A stretch of DNA of 64,000 bases from NCBI GenBank assembly GCA_031277805.1, contig JAITLR010000014.1, positions 1 to 64,000 of the forward strand, given 5' to 3'. Source of the stretch: Comamonas sp. GTDB taxonomy: Bacteria; Pseudomonadota; Gammaproteobacteria; Burkholderiales; Burkholderiaceae_C. Position 1 is the first letter of the stretch. The number at the start of each line of letters is the position of its first letter. The notes under the pieces are model-generated. The model searched no databases. It worked only from the letters and a program-made list of their open reading frames with translations, and had not been told where the DNA came from. The position numbers and the translations under genes are program-made. Positions 8,119-16,305 of this stretch are shown here, piece by piece.

Positions 8119-8136
8119 GCATACGCGATGTATGCC
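8119..8136. promoter_or_regulatory. TetR operator 2
   Basis: GCATAC, GCGAT, GTATGC: a perfect 6-5-6 inverted repeat at 8119-8135. It contains the same CATAC-N5-GTATG core as operator 1 and ends with the shared string GTATGCCAAT. It lies 24 bases before the MFS start codon. Confidence 0.75.
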
Positions 8137-8159
8137 AATAGTTGAATCCCAAGGTTTCC

Positions 8160-9362
8160 ATGTTTCACGCTTATCGCAGCCTGTTCACCGCACCTGGCAG
8201 TGCAGGCTTTGTCATGGCAGGCCTGCTGGCCCGCCTGCCCCTGTCGATGACGGGTATCGGCCTGATCACCATGCTTTCGCAGCAGCGCGGCGCCTATACG
8301 CTGGCGGGTATGGCATCGGCCTGTTTCGCACTGTCGATCGCTGTGCTGGCGCCGCGCATCTCCGCTCTGGTGGACAGGCACGGGCAGTCCAGGGTGCTGC
8401 CGTTTGCCGCAGCCTGTAGCGCGCTGTCCATGCTGGCGCTGCTGGCCTGCGCGCACTGGCAGGGGCCGGACTGGCTGCTGCTGGTGCTGGCTGCGATGGC
8501 GGGCAGCCTGCCCAGCATGCCAGCCATGGTGCGCGCACGCTGGACGGCAATCTATAGCGGCACGCCCCAGCTCAAGACCGCATTTGCGCTGGAAGGCGTG
8601 CTTGACGACATGGCTTTCATCGTCGGCCCTCCGCTGTCCGTGGGTTTGAGCATGTGGCTGTTTCCCGAAGCGGGGCCGCTGGCGGCCGCGCTGTTCCTCA
8701 TCGTTGGCGTGGGTCTGTTTGTGATGCAGCGAGACACCGAGCCGCCTGTCAGCCCGCACGCCCGTACCGAAAGCGCGCCTTCCATGCTGCGCCAGCCCGT
8801 GGTGCGCACGCTGGCGCTGTTCATGCTGGCGCAGGGCATCATCGTGGGCGTGATCGATGTGGCCAGCGTGGCCTTTGCCACGGCCCAGGGTCAACCCGGC
8901 ATGGCCAGCGTGGTGCTGTCTTTCTATGCACTGGGCTCCTGCGCCATGGGGCTGGTGTTCGGCACACTGCAGCTGAAAATGCCTTTGAGCCGCCAGATCG
9001 TATGGGTGGGTGCATCGGTGGCGATCTCCGCCCTGCCCTTGCTGCTGGCCAGCAATCTGACGGCGCTGACGATGGCCGTGCTGCTGGCAGGCATTACCTT
9101 CGGCCCCACGATCACGGTGGCGATGGCACTGGTGGAGCAGCAAGTGCCGTCGCACCGCCTGACCGAGGGCATGACATGGCTGCTGACGGGCCTGGCCACC
9201 GGTGTTGCCTTGGGCGCTGCCATTGCCGGCTGGCTGATCGACCACTGGGGCGCTCAGCGATCGTTTGTGCTGACCCTGGTGGCCGGTGCCGCCATGTGGC
9301 TGTGGGGCGTGCAGGCCGGGCGGCTGGCAGGCAGAGCCGGCACTAGGCAGATGGCGCTATAA
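8160..9362 (+). CDS. MFS transporter, probable efflux protein under TetR control
   Basis: 400 residues with about 12 hydrophobic segments. GIGLITML, VLAPRISALVDRHGQSRVL (the MFS motif A position) and the glycine-rich C-terminal half fit a small DHA1-like exporter. The ATG at 8160 follows AAGG by five bases; a TTG at 8142 in the same frame is less likely. The position opposite a TetR gene, with operators in between, argues for inducible export of a toxic compound. Substrate cannot be told. Transcription probably ends at the hairpin at 9450-9475. Confidence 0.85.
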   Translation: MFHAYRSLFTAPGSAGFVMAGLLARLPLSMTGIGLITMLSQQRGAYTLAGMASACFALSIAVLAPRISALVDRHGQSRVLPFAAACSALSMLALLACAHWQGPDWLLLVLAAMAGSLPSMPAMVRARWTAIYSGTPQLKTAFALEGVLDDMAFIVGPPLSVGLSMWLFPEAGPLAAALFLIVGVGLFVMQRDTEPPVSPHARTESAPSMLRQPVVRTLALFMLAQGIIVGVIDVASVAFATAQGQPGMASVVLSFYALGSCAMGLVFGTLQLKMPLSRQIVWVGASVAISALPLLLASNLTALTMAVLLAGITFGPTITVAMALVEQQVPSHRLTEGMTWLLTGLATGVALGAAIAGWLIDHWGAQRSFVLTLVAGAAMWLWGVQAGRLAGRAGTRQMAL

Positions 9363-9384
9363 GCGCTTGTTCACAATCTAGTCT

Positions 9385-9437
9385 TTTAGCCTTGCAGCGC
9401 TTTCCCTGCAAGCGCAGGCAGCTATCAAAAGTACATA
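9385..9437. repeat. Degenerate copy of the TAGC/GCGCTTG palindromic repeat
   Basis: TTTTAGC followed by TTGCAGCGC on the left, and GCAAGCGC followed by AGGCAGCTATCAAAA on the right, make imperfect inverted arms. The layout matches other intergenic copies in this window, such as 15866-15914. Confidence 0.5.
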
Positions 9438-9449
9438 TCTCATGCAAGC

Positions 9450-9475
9450 AAAAGCGCTCCCTGGGGAGCGCTTTT
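9450..9475. terminator. Bidirectional terminator between MFS gene and small hypothetical gene
   Basis: AAAAGCGCTCCC (9450-9461) pairs perfectly with GGGAGCGCTTTT (9464-9475), with A and T runs on both sides. It serves the plus-strand MFS gene and the minus-strand gene ending at 9500. Confidence 0.85.
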
Positions 9476-9499
9476 CTTTTCTATTGAGCGGGAGCCACC

Positions 9500-9748
9500 T
9501 TACATGGCCTGTTCAATGGCTTCTGCCGACAGGTCCCATCCCAGCACAAAGACTTCATATTGGGTCTGACCCTGGACATCGCTCCAGACCTCGGGGCCAA
9601 ACTCACTCATATTGCCTTCCAGACTCAGGCCTTCAGCCATGGGACTGGCATCGGTCTGCTCGGCCAGGACAAAGCTGCCATCGGCAGAGCGCAACGCAAT
9701 ACGGCCCGAGGATTTCTTGAAAGCGACGACGGTGGCTTGTTGTGACAT
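9500..9748 (-). CDS. Small conserved-looking hypothetical protein
   Basis: 82 residues, starting MSQQATVVAFKKSSG. AAGGAG lies six bases before the ATG at 9748, making this start much better than the in-frame codons further upstream. The protein is acidic, soluble and has no cysteine or recognisable motif. It reads like a small beta-rich domain (RIALRSADGSFVLAEQT). It ends just before a strong bidirectional terminator. I do not know the family. Confidence 0.7.
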   Translation of the reverse strand: MSQQATVVAFKKSSGRIALRSADGSFVLAEQTDASPMAEGLSLEGNMSEFGPEVWSDVQGQTQYEVFVLGWDLSAEAIEQAM

Positions 9749-9894
9749 GGTGTGCTCCTTGGCGTTCTTGATCAGTGCCCAAAGTCTAAACATGGAATGA
9801 ACATCTGAAGCGCTGCGATTTGGGTCTGAGTGTTTCATCGACAGGACAATCTCCGCTAGGCTTGCAGCCTTGCCACTTTTGTCCCCACAAATCC

Positions 9895-10365
9895 ATGCTT
9901 TTCATTCTGTTCAAACTCCTGCACCTGCTGGCCATCGTGGTCTGGGTAGGCGGCATGTTCTTTGCCCATTTCTTTTTACGCCCTGCCGTGCAAAGCCTGC
10001 AGCCGCCTGAGCGCATCAAGCTCATGCACAGCGTGCTGCAGCGTTTTTTTGCCGTAGTCATGGTGCTGGTCGCCGTAGTGCTGGCCTCTGGCGTGGGCAT
10101 GATTGGCAGCATCCACGCCATGGCGGGGGCCGCAGGCGGCAAATTCAACATGCCTGCGACCTGGATCGTGATGAGCGTTCTGGGCCTGGTGATGATGGCC
10201 GTTTTCGGGCATATCCGCTTTGCGCTGTTCAAGCGCCTGGATCGTGCCGTGGAGGCCAAGGACTGGCCCGCTGGTGGCAAGGCGCTGGAGAGCATCCGCA
10301 AATGGGTGGCACTGAATCTGGCATTGGGACTGGTGATCATCATCGTGCTGCGCGTACCTCTGTGA
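9895..10365 (+). CDS. CopD-like integral membrane protein
   Basis: 156 residues with four hydrophobic segments. The first, LFKLLHLLAIVVWVGGMFFAHF, with the HxxAxxxWVGG pattern, is characteristic of CopD-like and related cytochrome-like membrane proteins. A histidine (H at about 102, VFGHIRFALF) lies in the third segment region. CopD-like proteins are tied to copper handling in some bacteria, but no copper genes are near, so the role here is uncertain. The ATG at 9895 is preferred because the membrane domain starts there. A strong terminator follows at 10385. Confidence 0.75.
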   Translation: MLFILFKLLHLLAIVVWVGGMFFAHFFLRPAVQSLQPPERIKLMHSVLQRFFAVVMVLVAVVLASGVGMIGSIHAMAGAAGGKFNMPATWIVMSVLGLVMMAVFGHIRFALFKRLDRAVEAKDWPAGGKALESIRKWVALNLALGLVIIIVLRVPL

Positions 10366-10384
10366 TTTGACCCTGCTGCCAACA

Positions 10385-10413
10385 AGCCCGGCCCGGCACG
10401 GCCGGGCTTTTTT
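10385..10413 (+). terminator. Rho-independent terminator of the CopD-like gene
   Basis: AGCCCGGCC (10385-10393) pairs with GGCCGGGCT (10400-10408), followed by a T run to 10413. Confidence 0.88.
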
Positions 10414-10433
10414 ATTTTCAGGACAAAAACAGG

Positions 10434-10473
10434 TTCTAGCGCTTGCACATCAAGCGCATACAGCTTCTTTTTC
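10434..10473. repeat. Copy of the TAGC/GCGCTTG palindromic repeat
   Basis: TAGCGCTTG, CACAT, CAAGCGCATA followed by CAGCTTCTTTTT: a 7-base-pair perfect core stem (GCGCTTG/CAAGCGC). It lies between the terminator and the MarR gene and shares its core with the other intergenic copies. Confidence 0.55.
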
Positions 10474-10503
10474 AGGAGCACCACATCAATCCACTGTACA
10501 GCC

Positions 10504-11115
10504 TTGTCCCAATTCAGTAATAATTTGCACCGTCAATCATTGACCAGACAAACATTGACCTCGAAAGTGCCAAACTCAGCTCCAACCCGCATCAACCCGA
10601 ACGACGCGTCCACCTTCTTCTATCAGGCGGGCGTGTATGCACCAGACCGAAGCATCGGCTTTCTGATGCGACGGGTGCTCAGCTCCATCCTGCAACTGGC
10701 CGACGCACAGCTGGCAGAGCAAGGCCTGACCTATGTGCAATGGCTGCCGCTGTACAAGCTGTCGCTGTGCGCAGACACCAATAGCAGCACGCTGGCCAAG
10801 GATCTGGGCATGGACCCGGCCTCCGTGACCCGCGCGCTGGACCGCATCGAGGCCAAGGGCCTGCTGCATCGCGAGCGTTCGACCACCGACAGGCGCGTGG
10901 TGCATCTGGTACTGACCGAGGAAGGTCGCAGCGTCGCCACCCAGGTGCCCAAGGTGCTGACTTCGGTGCTCAACGGTCACCTTAGCGGTTTCAGCCATGA
11001 GGAATGCGCGCTGATGCTGTCCATGCTGCAGCGGATGCTGACCAATGGCGACGCACTGCGCGAAGCCCTGCACCCCCTGCAAACGAACGAGGCCAGCCCA
11101 GCCCCGAAAGGCTAG
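10504..11115 (+). CDS. MarR-family regulator of the adjacent EmrAB-type pump
   Basis: About 203 residues from a TTG at 10504. The winged helix domain is clear: LTYVQWLPLYKLSLCADTNSSTLAKDLGMDPASVTRALDRIEAKGLL, followed by the wing RERSTTDRRVVHLVLTEEG. The start is uncertain: TTG codons at 10504 and 10543 and a GTG at 10567 are in frame and the first ATG would cut into the domain. It is the first gene of a same-strand set with an outer membrane factor, EmrA and EmrB, as in E. coli emrRAB, so it probably represses the pump. Confidence 0.88.
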   Translation: MSQFSNNLHRQSLTRQTLTSKVPNSAPTRINPNDASTFFYQAGVYAPDRSIGFLMRRVLSSILQLADAQLAEQGLTYVQWLPLYKLSLCADTNSSTLAKDLGMDPASVTRALDRIEAKGLLHRERSTTDRRVVHLVLTEEGRSVATQVPKVLTSVLNGHLSGFSHEECALMLSMLQRMLTNGDALREALHPLQTNEASPAPKG

Positions 11116-11166
11116 GCTGATCTTTTTCCTCTGCCCGATTTCAATAAAAACCACTGGCACTTTTCC

Positions 11167-12672
11167 ATGAAGCAACGCCCTTCCCTCCAACCCGCCGCGC
11201 ACACGCCCTGGTCTGCCATGCCCTCCATAGCCTTCCAGGCAGCCACCTTGGCGCTGGCCTTGACCCTGGCTGGCTGCGCATCCCAGGGCCCGGCCCATGC
11301 GCCGTTAGCCCAGTTGGCCGCCACCGATCTGGGCCTGAACGGCCAGACGGGCAACACGGACACCACCGCCGACAGCGCGGCCTTCGCCTCCGGCCAGTGG
11401 TGGACAAGCCTGGGCGATGCCCAGCTCAATCAGCTGGTGACCCAGGCCCTGGCGGGCAGCCCCAGCCTGGCTGCCAGCAACGCCCGTTTCGACAAGGCCG
11501 CTGCACTGGCCACGGCCAGCAGCACAGCCACCGATATCCACGGCACGCTGAGCCTGGACGCCACACGCGAGCGCTATAGCGCCAACGGCCTGTTCCCGCC
11601 GCCACTGGCCGGCAATATCTACAACAGCAGCAATCTGCAGGCCGGCCTGTCCTGGACACCCGACTTCTTTGGCAAGCATGCGGCCGAACTGGAGTCGGCC
11701 CTGGGCCAGGCGCGCGCCGCCAAGGCCGACAGCGCTGCCGCCGCCAACCAGCTGGCCGCCCAGGTGGCACGCAGCTATGTGGCCCTGGCCCGCCTGATTG
11801 CGCAGCGCGATGTGGCCAGGCGCACGCTGGGTCAACGTCAGTCGCTGTTGAGTTTGAGCGAGCAGCGCACCCGCGCCGGTCTGGACAGCCAGGTGGAGCT
11901 GACACAGGCCCAGGCCGGCATGCCCGACGCCCAAACCCAGCTCGAAATGCTGGACGAACAGATCACGCTGGCGCGCCGCACGATTGCCGTGCTCTGTGCC
12001 CAGGCGCCCGATGCGCAGAATGCGCTCTCGCCCCGGCTGGCGGGCCTGCGCATACAGCCCGTGCCCCAGACGCTGGGCGCGGATCTGCTGGGCCGCCGCC
12101 CCGATGTGGTGGCCGCGCGCTGGCGTGTGGAAGCTGCGACACAGGGCATTGAATCGGCCAAAGCAGACTTCTACCCCGATGTGAACCTGACGGCCTTTGC
12201 AGGCCTGAACGCGCTGGGTCTGGACAACCTCTTCAAAGCCAGCTCACGCCAGTTGGGGGTAACACCTGCCCTGCGCCTGCCAATCTTTGAAGGCAAGCGC
12301 CTGCGCGCCCAGCTGCGCGGCAGGCAGGCCGACCTGGATACAGCCATCGCGCAGTACAACGGCGTGGTGCTTGATGCCGTCAAGCAGGCGGGCGACGCGA
12401 TTGCCTCGGTGCAATCTCTGCAGCGCCAGCAGACACTGCAAAACGAATCTCTGTCCAAGGCCGAGCGTGCCTATGACTTTGCCGTACAGCGCTACCAGGC
12501 CGGCCTGGGCACGCAGATCACCGTGCTCAACACCGAAACCCAGCTCATCACCCAGCGTCGTCTGGCCGTGGATCTGCAGTCCCGCGAACTCGATACCCGC
12601 ATTGCCCTGGCCTCGGCCCTGGGCGGTGGCTGGACCGATGACACCCAGGCGCTGCAGATCGGTGCCCACTGA
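11167..12672 (+). CDS. Outer membrane efflux lipoprotein, NodT/OMF family
   Basis: 501 residues. A signal peptide ends in the lipobox LAGC with Cys37. The mature protein shows the TolC-like duplicated layout: QWWTSLGDAQLNQLVTQAL near residue 78, SWTPDFFGKHAAELESA in the first repeat, and LLGRRPDVVAARWRVEAATQGIESAKADFYPDVNL starting the second, then ALRLPIFEGKRL. These are NodT-type outer membrane factor hallmarks. It gives the outer membrane exit duct for the EmrA/EmrB pump encoded downstream. It follows the MarR gene by 51 bases. Confidence 0.94.
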   Translation: MKQRPSLQPAAHTPWSAMPSIAFQAATLALALTLAGCASQGPAHAPLAQLAATDLGLNGQTGNTDTTADSAAFASGQWWTSLGDAQLNQLVTQALAGSPSLAASNARFDKAAALATASSTATDIHGTLSLDATRERYSANGLFPPPLAGNIYNSSNLQAGLSWTPDFFGKHAAELESALGQARAAKADSAAAANQLAAQVARSYVALARLIAQRDVARRTLGQRQSLLSLSEQRTRAGLDSQVELTQAQAGMPDAQTQLEMLDEQITLARRTIAVLCAQAPDAQNALSPRLAGLRIQPVPQTLGADLLGRRPDVVAARWRVEAATQGIESAKADFYPDVNLTAFAGLNALGLDNLFKASSRQLGVTPALRLPIFEGKRLRAQLRGRQADLDTAIAQYNGVVLDAVKQAGDAIASVQSLQRQQTLQNESLSKAERAYDFAVQRYQAGLGTQITVLNTETQLITQRRLAVDLQSRELDTRIALASALGGGWTDDTQALQIGAH

Positions 12673-12687
12673 ACAAGCCAGCAACTT

Positions 12688-12777
12688 ATTTGATAGCAGC
12701 CAGCGCATGTCAGTCAATCGTTTACCAATGAAAATGCATTGAAACCCTTGATTGATCAGCGCCAGCAGCTTCTTTTT
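12688..12777. repeat. Diverged copy of the TAGC palindromic repeat, interrupted
   Basis: TTTGATAGCAGCCAGCGC on the left and AGCGCCAGCAGCTTCTTTTTT on the right look like the two arms of the repeat family, here separated by about 50 bases. It lies in the 210-base gap between the outer membrane factor and EmrA genes. Confidence 0.45.
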
Positions 12778-12882
12778 TCAAACCTGCCGCAAAACCGCAC
12801 TCAACCCAAACGACCACGCCAATCAGCTCCCAACCCATCCTGATTTGCGCAAGTCCCAGCAGATAACAAAGCGCCAGACATC

Positions 12883-14217
12883 ATGACCGACAACAACACC
12901 AGCCCGAATACACCCCAAGCCCCCAAAGCCCCCGCCGCAGCCTCCCCTACCGCCAATCCCGGTGGTCGCCGCAAGGGCCTGACCGTCGTCGCCGCCGCCG
13001 TGGCCGTGGGCGCCATCGTCTGGGGCGGCTGGCACTGGATGGTGGCCCGTAACTATCAGAGCACCGACAACGCCTATGTGGCTGGCAATGTGGTGCAGAT
13101 CACGCCCCAGGTGGGTGGCACCGTCATCAGCATCGGCGCCGACGACACCGACTACGTCAAGGCGGGCCAGGTGCTGGTGCAACTGGACCCCGCCGACTAT
13201 CTGGTGCAACTGGCCCAGGCCGAATCGCAACTGGCCCAGACCGCACGCCAGACCCGCACGCTGTATGCCAACAATGCCCCCCTGGCCGCCCAGGTGGCCC
13301 AGCGCGAAGCCGACCTGCTGCGCCTGAAGGCCGACGCAGCCAAGGCCAATGACGACGTGGCGCGCCGCCGCCCCTTGACCGTGACCGGCGCCGTGGGCAA
13401 GGAAGAGTTTGACCACGCCAAGGCCCTGGCCACCGCCGCCAGCAACGCCGTGGCCGCTGCCGAAGCCGCCGTGCGCGCCGCCAAGGCCCAATTGACCGCT
13501 GCCGAAGCCCAGACCAAGGGCACAACGGCCCAGGACTTCCCTGCCGTCATGGCTGCCGCCGCCAAGGTGCGTGAGTCCTATCTGGCGCTGCAGCGCACCC
13601 GTCTGCTCTCACCCGTGGACGGCTTCGTGGCCAAGCGCGGCGTGCAACTGGGCCAGCGCGTGGCCGCCGGCTCGCCGCTGATGACAGTGGTGGATCTGCA
13701 CAAGCTCTGGGTCGATGCCAACTTCAAGGAAAGCCAGCTGGCCGATCTGCGCATGGGCCAGAAGGTGGAGCTGACTGCTGACGTCTACGGCGACAAGACC
13801 GTCTATGAAGGTCATGTGGTGGGCCTGGGCGCAGGCACAGGCGCGGCCTTCTCGCTGCTGCCCGCCCAGAACGCCACCGGCAACTGGATCAAGGTGGTGC
13901 AACGTGTGCCGGTGCGCGTCAGCCTCGAACCCGAGGCCCTCAAGCAGCATCCGCTGCGCGTGGGCCTGTCCATGGACGTGAAAGTAGACATCCGCGACAA
14001 GGAGGGCCTCGCCCTGGCCAATACGCCGCGCACGGAGCCCGTGGCCCAGACTGCTGTCTATGACGGCACTCTGGCTCAGGCCGAAGACCGTATCCACCGC
14101 ATCATCGCCGGTGAGAGCCTGCCTGCGCTGAACTCTCTGGACAAGCTGCCAGCAGCCCAAGCTCAGGCACCGGAGCCAGCTGCTGCCGAGCCTGCCGAAC
14201 CAGCACAAGGCAAGTAA
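12883..14217 (+). CDS. emrA: EmrA-type membrane fusion protein (HlyD family)
   Basis: 444 residues. A short Pro-rich cytoplasmic tail is followed by one membrane segment (about residues 28-50), then YQSTDNAYVAGNVVQITPQVGG, the typical EmrA/HlyD start of the barrel-sandwich domain. A long Ala-rich coiled coil spans about residues 105-230 and the segment RLLSPVDGFVAKRGVQLGQRV begins the second half of the lipoyl-like fold. The C-terminus has an unusual Ala/Pro/Glu-rich tail. It links the EmrB exporter in the inner membrane to the outer membrane factor. EmrB follows 15 bases later. Confidence 0.93.
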   Translation: MTDNNTSPNTPQAPKAPAAASPTANPGGRRKGLTVVAAAVAVGAIVWGGWHWMVARNYQSTDNAYVAGNVVQITPQVGGTVISIGADDTDYVKAGQVLVQLDPADYLVQLAQAESQLAQTARQTRTLYANNAPLAAQVAQREADLLRLKADAAKANDDVARRRPLTVTGAVGKEEFDHAKALATAASNAVAAAEAAVRAAKAQLTAAEAQTKGTTAQDFPAVMAAAAKVRESYLALQRTRLLSPVDGFVAKRGVQLGQRVAAGSPLMTVVDLHKLWVDANFKESQLADLRMGQKVELTADVYGDKTVYEGHVVGLGAGTGAAFSLLPAQNATGNWIKVVQRVPVRVSLEPEALKQHPLRVGLSMDVKVDIRDKEGLALANTPRTEPVAQTAVYDGTLAQAEDRIHRIIAGESLPALNSLDKLPAAQAQAPEPAAAEPAEPAQGK

Positions 14218-14232
14218 GGCACGGAACCCGCC

Positions 14233-15846
14233 ATGACTTCCTCGACTTCTGCCGCCCCCGAGGCCTCCGGCCCCGGCAGGGCTGGCGCGGCGCCCCCCAT
14301 CCCCCTGCCGCCCCCTCCGCTCAAGGGTGCACAGCTGATCCTGGGCACACTGGCCCTGTCGCTGGCCACCTTCATGAACGTGCTGGACTCCTCTATCGCC
14401 AACGTGGCCATTCCGGCCATCTCGGGTGATGTGGGCGTCAGCCCCAGCCAGGGCACCTGGGTCATCACCAGCTTCGGTGTGGCCAATGCCATCTCGGTGC
14501 CGCTGACCGGTTGGCTCACCCAGCGCTTCGGCGCCGTGCGTCTGTTCACGATGAGCGTGCTGCTGTTCGTGCTGACCTCCTGGCTCTGCGGCTTTGCCTC
14601 GTCGCTGGAGATGCTGGTCTTCTTCCGCGTGCTGCAAGGCCTGGTCGCCGGGCCCATGATTCCGCTGTCCCAGACCCTGCTGCTGGCCAGCTATCCGCCA
14701 GCCATGGCGGGTACGGCGCTGGCGCTCTGGGGCGTGACCACGCTGGTGGCGCCCGTGGTGGGCCCGCTTCTGGGCGGCTGGATCACCGACAACATCTCCT
14801 GGCCCTGGATCTTCTATATCAACGTACCCGTGGGCCTGCTCTCGGCAATGATGACCTGGAGCATCTACCGCAGCCGCGAAACGCCCACGCGCAAGCTGCC
14901 CATCGACACCGTCGGCCTGTCACTGCTGGTGCTCTGGGTCGGCGCGCTGCAGCTGATGCTGGACAAGGGCAAGGAACTGGACTGGTTTGCCTCCAACGAA
15001 ATCATTGCCTTTGCCGTGATTGCCGTGGTGGCGTTTGCCGTGTTCGTGGTCTGGGAAGTGACCGACGCCCACCCCGTGGTGGACCTGCGCCTGTTCAGGC
15101 GGCGCAACTTTGCAGCGGGCTCGATCGCGCTGTCGATTGCCTACGGCCTGTTCTTTGGCAACGTGGTGCTGCTGCCGCTGTGGCTGCAGCAGTGGCTGGG
15201 CTACACCTCGACCACGGCCGGCATGGCACTGGCACCCGTGGGCATTTTCGCCATCGTGCTTACACCGCTGGTGGGCCGCAAGGTGGGCAGCTGGGACCCG
15301 CGTAAAATGGCCACGGGCGCCTTCATCGTGTTTGCCCTGGTACTGTGGATGCGCTCACGCTTCACGGTGGAGACCGACTTTAGCCACATCCTGATCCCCA
15401 CGCTGATCCAGGGCGCGGCCATGGCCTTCTTCTTCATTCCGCTGACCACCATCACGCTGAGTGGGCTGACCCCTGACCGCATTCCCGCAGCCGCCGGCCT
15501 GTCGAACTTTGTGCGTATTACGGCAGGTGCCATGGGTACGTCGATTGCCACAACGCTCTGGGAAAACCGGGCCGCCATGCACCACGCTCACCTGACCGAG
15601 CTGCTGGTGCAGGGACAGGGCACGTTTGCCATCACCGTCAAGCAGCTGGAAGCGGCCGGTATGAGTGCCGAGCAGGCCTATGCCCAGATCAACCGCCTGA
15701 TCGACCAGCAAGCCTTCACCCGCGCAGCAGACGATATCTTTCTGGCCTCGTCCTTCCTGTTCCTGAGCCTGATCATCCTCATCTGGTTCACCAAGCGGCC
15801 AGTGCCTCATGCCGGAGGTGCGGACGCCGCGGCGGGAGCTCACTAA
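14233..15846 (+). CDS. emrB: EmrB-type multidrug exporter (MFS DHA2, 14 TM)
   Basis: 537 residues with about 14 hydrophobic segments, the length of EmrB/QacA-type proton antiporters. Visible motifs: FMNVLDSSIANVAIPAISGD in the first segment, QGTWVITSFGVANAISVPLTGWL, the motif-A-like LTQRFGAVRLF, RVLQGLVAGPMIPLSQ and the motif C region PVVGPLLGGWITDNISWPWIFYINVP. A Pro/Ala-rich N-terminal tail precedes the first segment. It completes a MarR-OMF-EmrA-EmrB unit that likely expels hydrophobic toxicants. Confidence 0.95.
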   Translation: MTSSTSAAPEASGPGRAGAAPPIPLPPPPLKGAQLILGTLALSLATFMNVLDSSIANVAIPAISGDVGVSPSQGTWVITSFGVANAISVPLTGWLTQRFGAVRLFTMSVLLFVLTSWLCGFASSLEMLVFFRVLQGLVAGPMIPLSQTLLLASYPPAMAGTALALWGVTTLVAPVVGPLLGGWITDNISWPWIFYINVPVGLLSAMMTWSIYRSRETPTRKLPIDTVGLSLLVLWVGALQLMLDKGKELDWFASNEIIAFAVIAVVAFAVFVVWEVTDAHPVVDLRLFRRRNFAAGSIALSIAYGLFFGNVVLLPLWLQQWLGYTSTTAGMALAPVGIFAIVLTPLVGRKVGSWDPRKMATGAFIVFALVLWMRSRFTVETDFSHILIPTLIQGAAMAFFFIPLTTITLSGLTPDRIPAAAGLSNFVRITAGAMGTSIATTLWENRAAMHHAHLTELLVQGQGTFAITVKQLEAAGMSAEQAYAQINRLIDQQAFTRAADDIFLASSFLFLSLIILIWFTKRPVPHAGGADAAAGAH

Positions 15847-15865
15847 GCCAAGTTGGATTTTCCAT

Positions 15866-15914
15866 AAAAATAGCTGCCAGCGCATATCCATCAAGCGCTG
15901 GCAGCTATTTTTTT
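15866..15914. terminator. Best-preserved TAGC/GCGC palindromic repeat, acting as emrB terminator
   Basis: The left arm at 15866-15883 (AAAAATAGCTGCCAGCGC) and the right arm at 15895-15912 are perfectly complementary over 18 base pairs with an 11-base loop, and a T run follows to 15914. It lies between emrB and the convergent TPR gene, so it can stop transcription from both sides. It is also the clearest member of the dispersed repeat family. Confidence 0.88.
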
Positions 15915-15948
15915 GAGAGTAAACCTTGAACTGGGCTACGACCTGGGC

Positions 15949-16278
15949 TTATTCGCCTGCAGCCTGCTTGTCTAGCCGACGCAAAAACACCTGCAGTTCC
16001 TTGACCACCTGGGCATCACCCTTGCTCTGGGCACAGCTCAGACCCTGCTCCCAGGCCTGACGCGCGGCAGCGGCCTTGCCCAGCGCCAGCTCCACCTTGC
16101 CCAATTGCTTCCAGGCCACCGAATAATTGGCATCCAGCGTCGTCGCCTGCAGCAGATGCTCTCTGGCCTGCTCCAGCTGCTCTTCGTCCGCATAAGCCTT
16201 GCCCAGCGTGTAACGCAGCAACGCGCCGTCCTTGCCCTGAGCCAGCAGCTTTTCCAGATTTCCAACCATGGGGTTCAT
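15949..16278 (-). CDS. Small TPR-repeat protein
   Basis: 109 residues. It contains about two to three tetratricopeptide-like units: LLRYTLGKAYADEEQLEQAREHLLQATTLDANYSVAWKQLGKVEL is a classical pair in which the TPR positions Y, G, A and A are met, followed by GKAAAARQAWEQGLSCAQ. No signal peptide. It probably acts as a small protein-binding scaffold. The start ATG at 16278 lies 27 bases from the possible start of the divergent metallo-hydrolase gene. Confidence 0.85.
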   Translation of the reverse strand: MNPMVGNLEKLLAQGKDGALLRYTLGKAYADEEQLEQAREHLLQATTLDANYSVAWKQLGKVELALGKAAAARQAWEQGLSCAQSKGDAQVVKELQVFLRRLDKQAAGE

Positions 16279-16305
16279 TGCGCGCTCACTCCTTGACGTT
16301 CATTC

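Noticed and set aside
8055..9245. A 396-codon His/Gln-rich frame on the minus strand opposite the MFS gene
   Set aside because: The plus strand encodes a clean MFS protein with operators and a ribosome binding site; the minus frame is low-complexity and starts inside the MFS gene.
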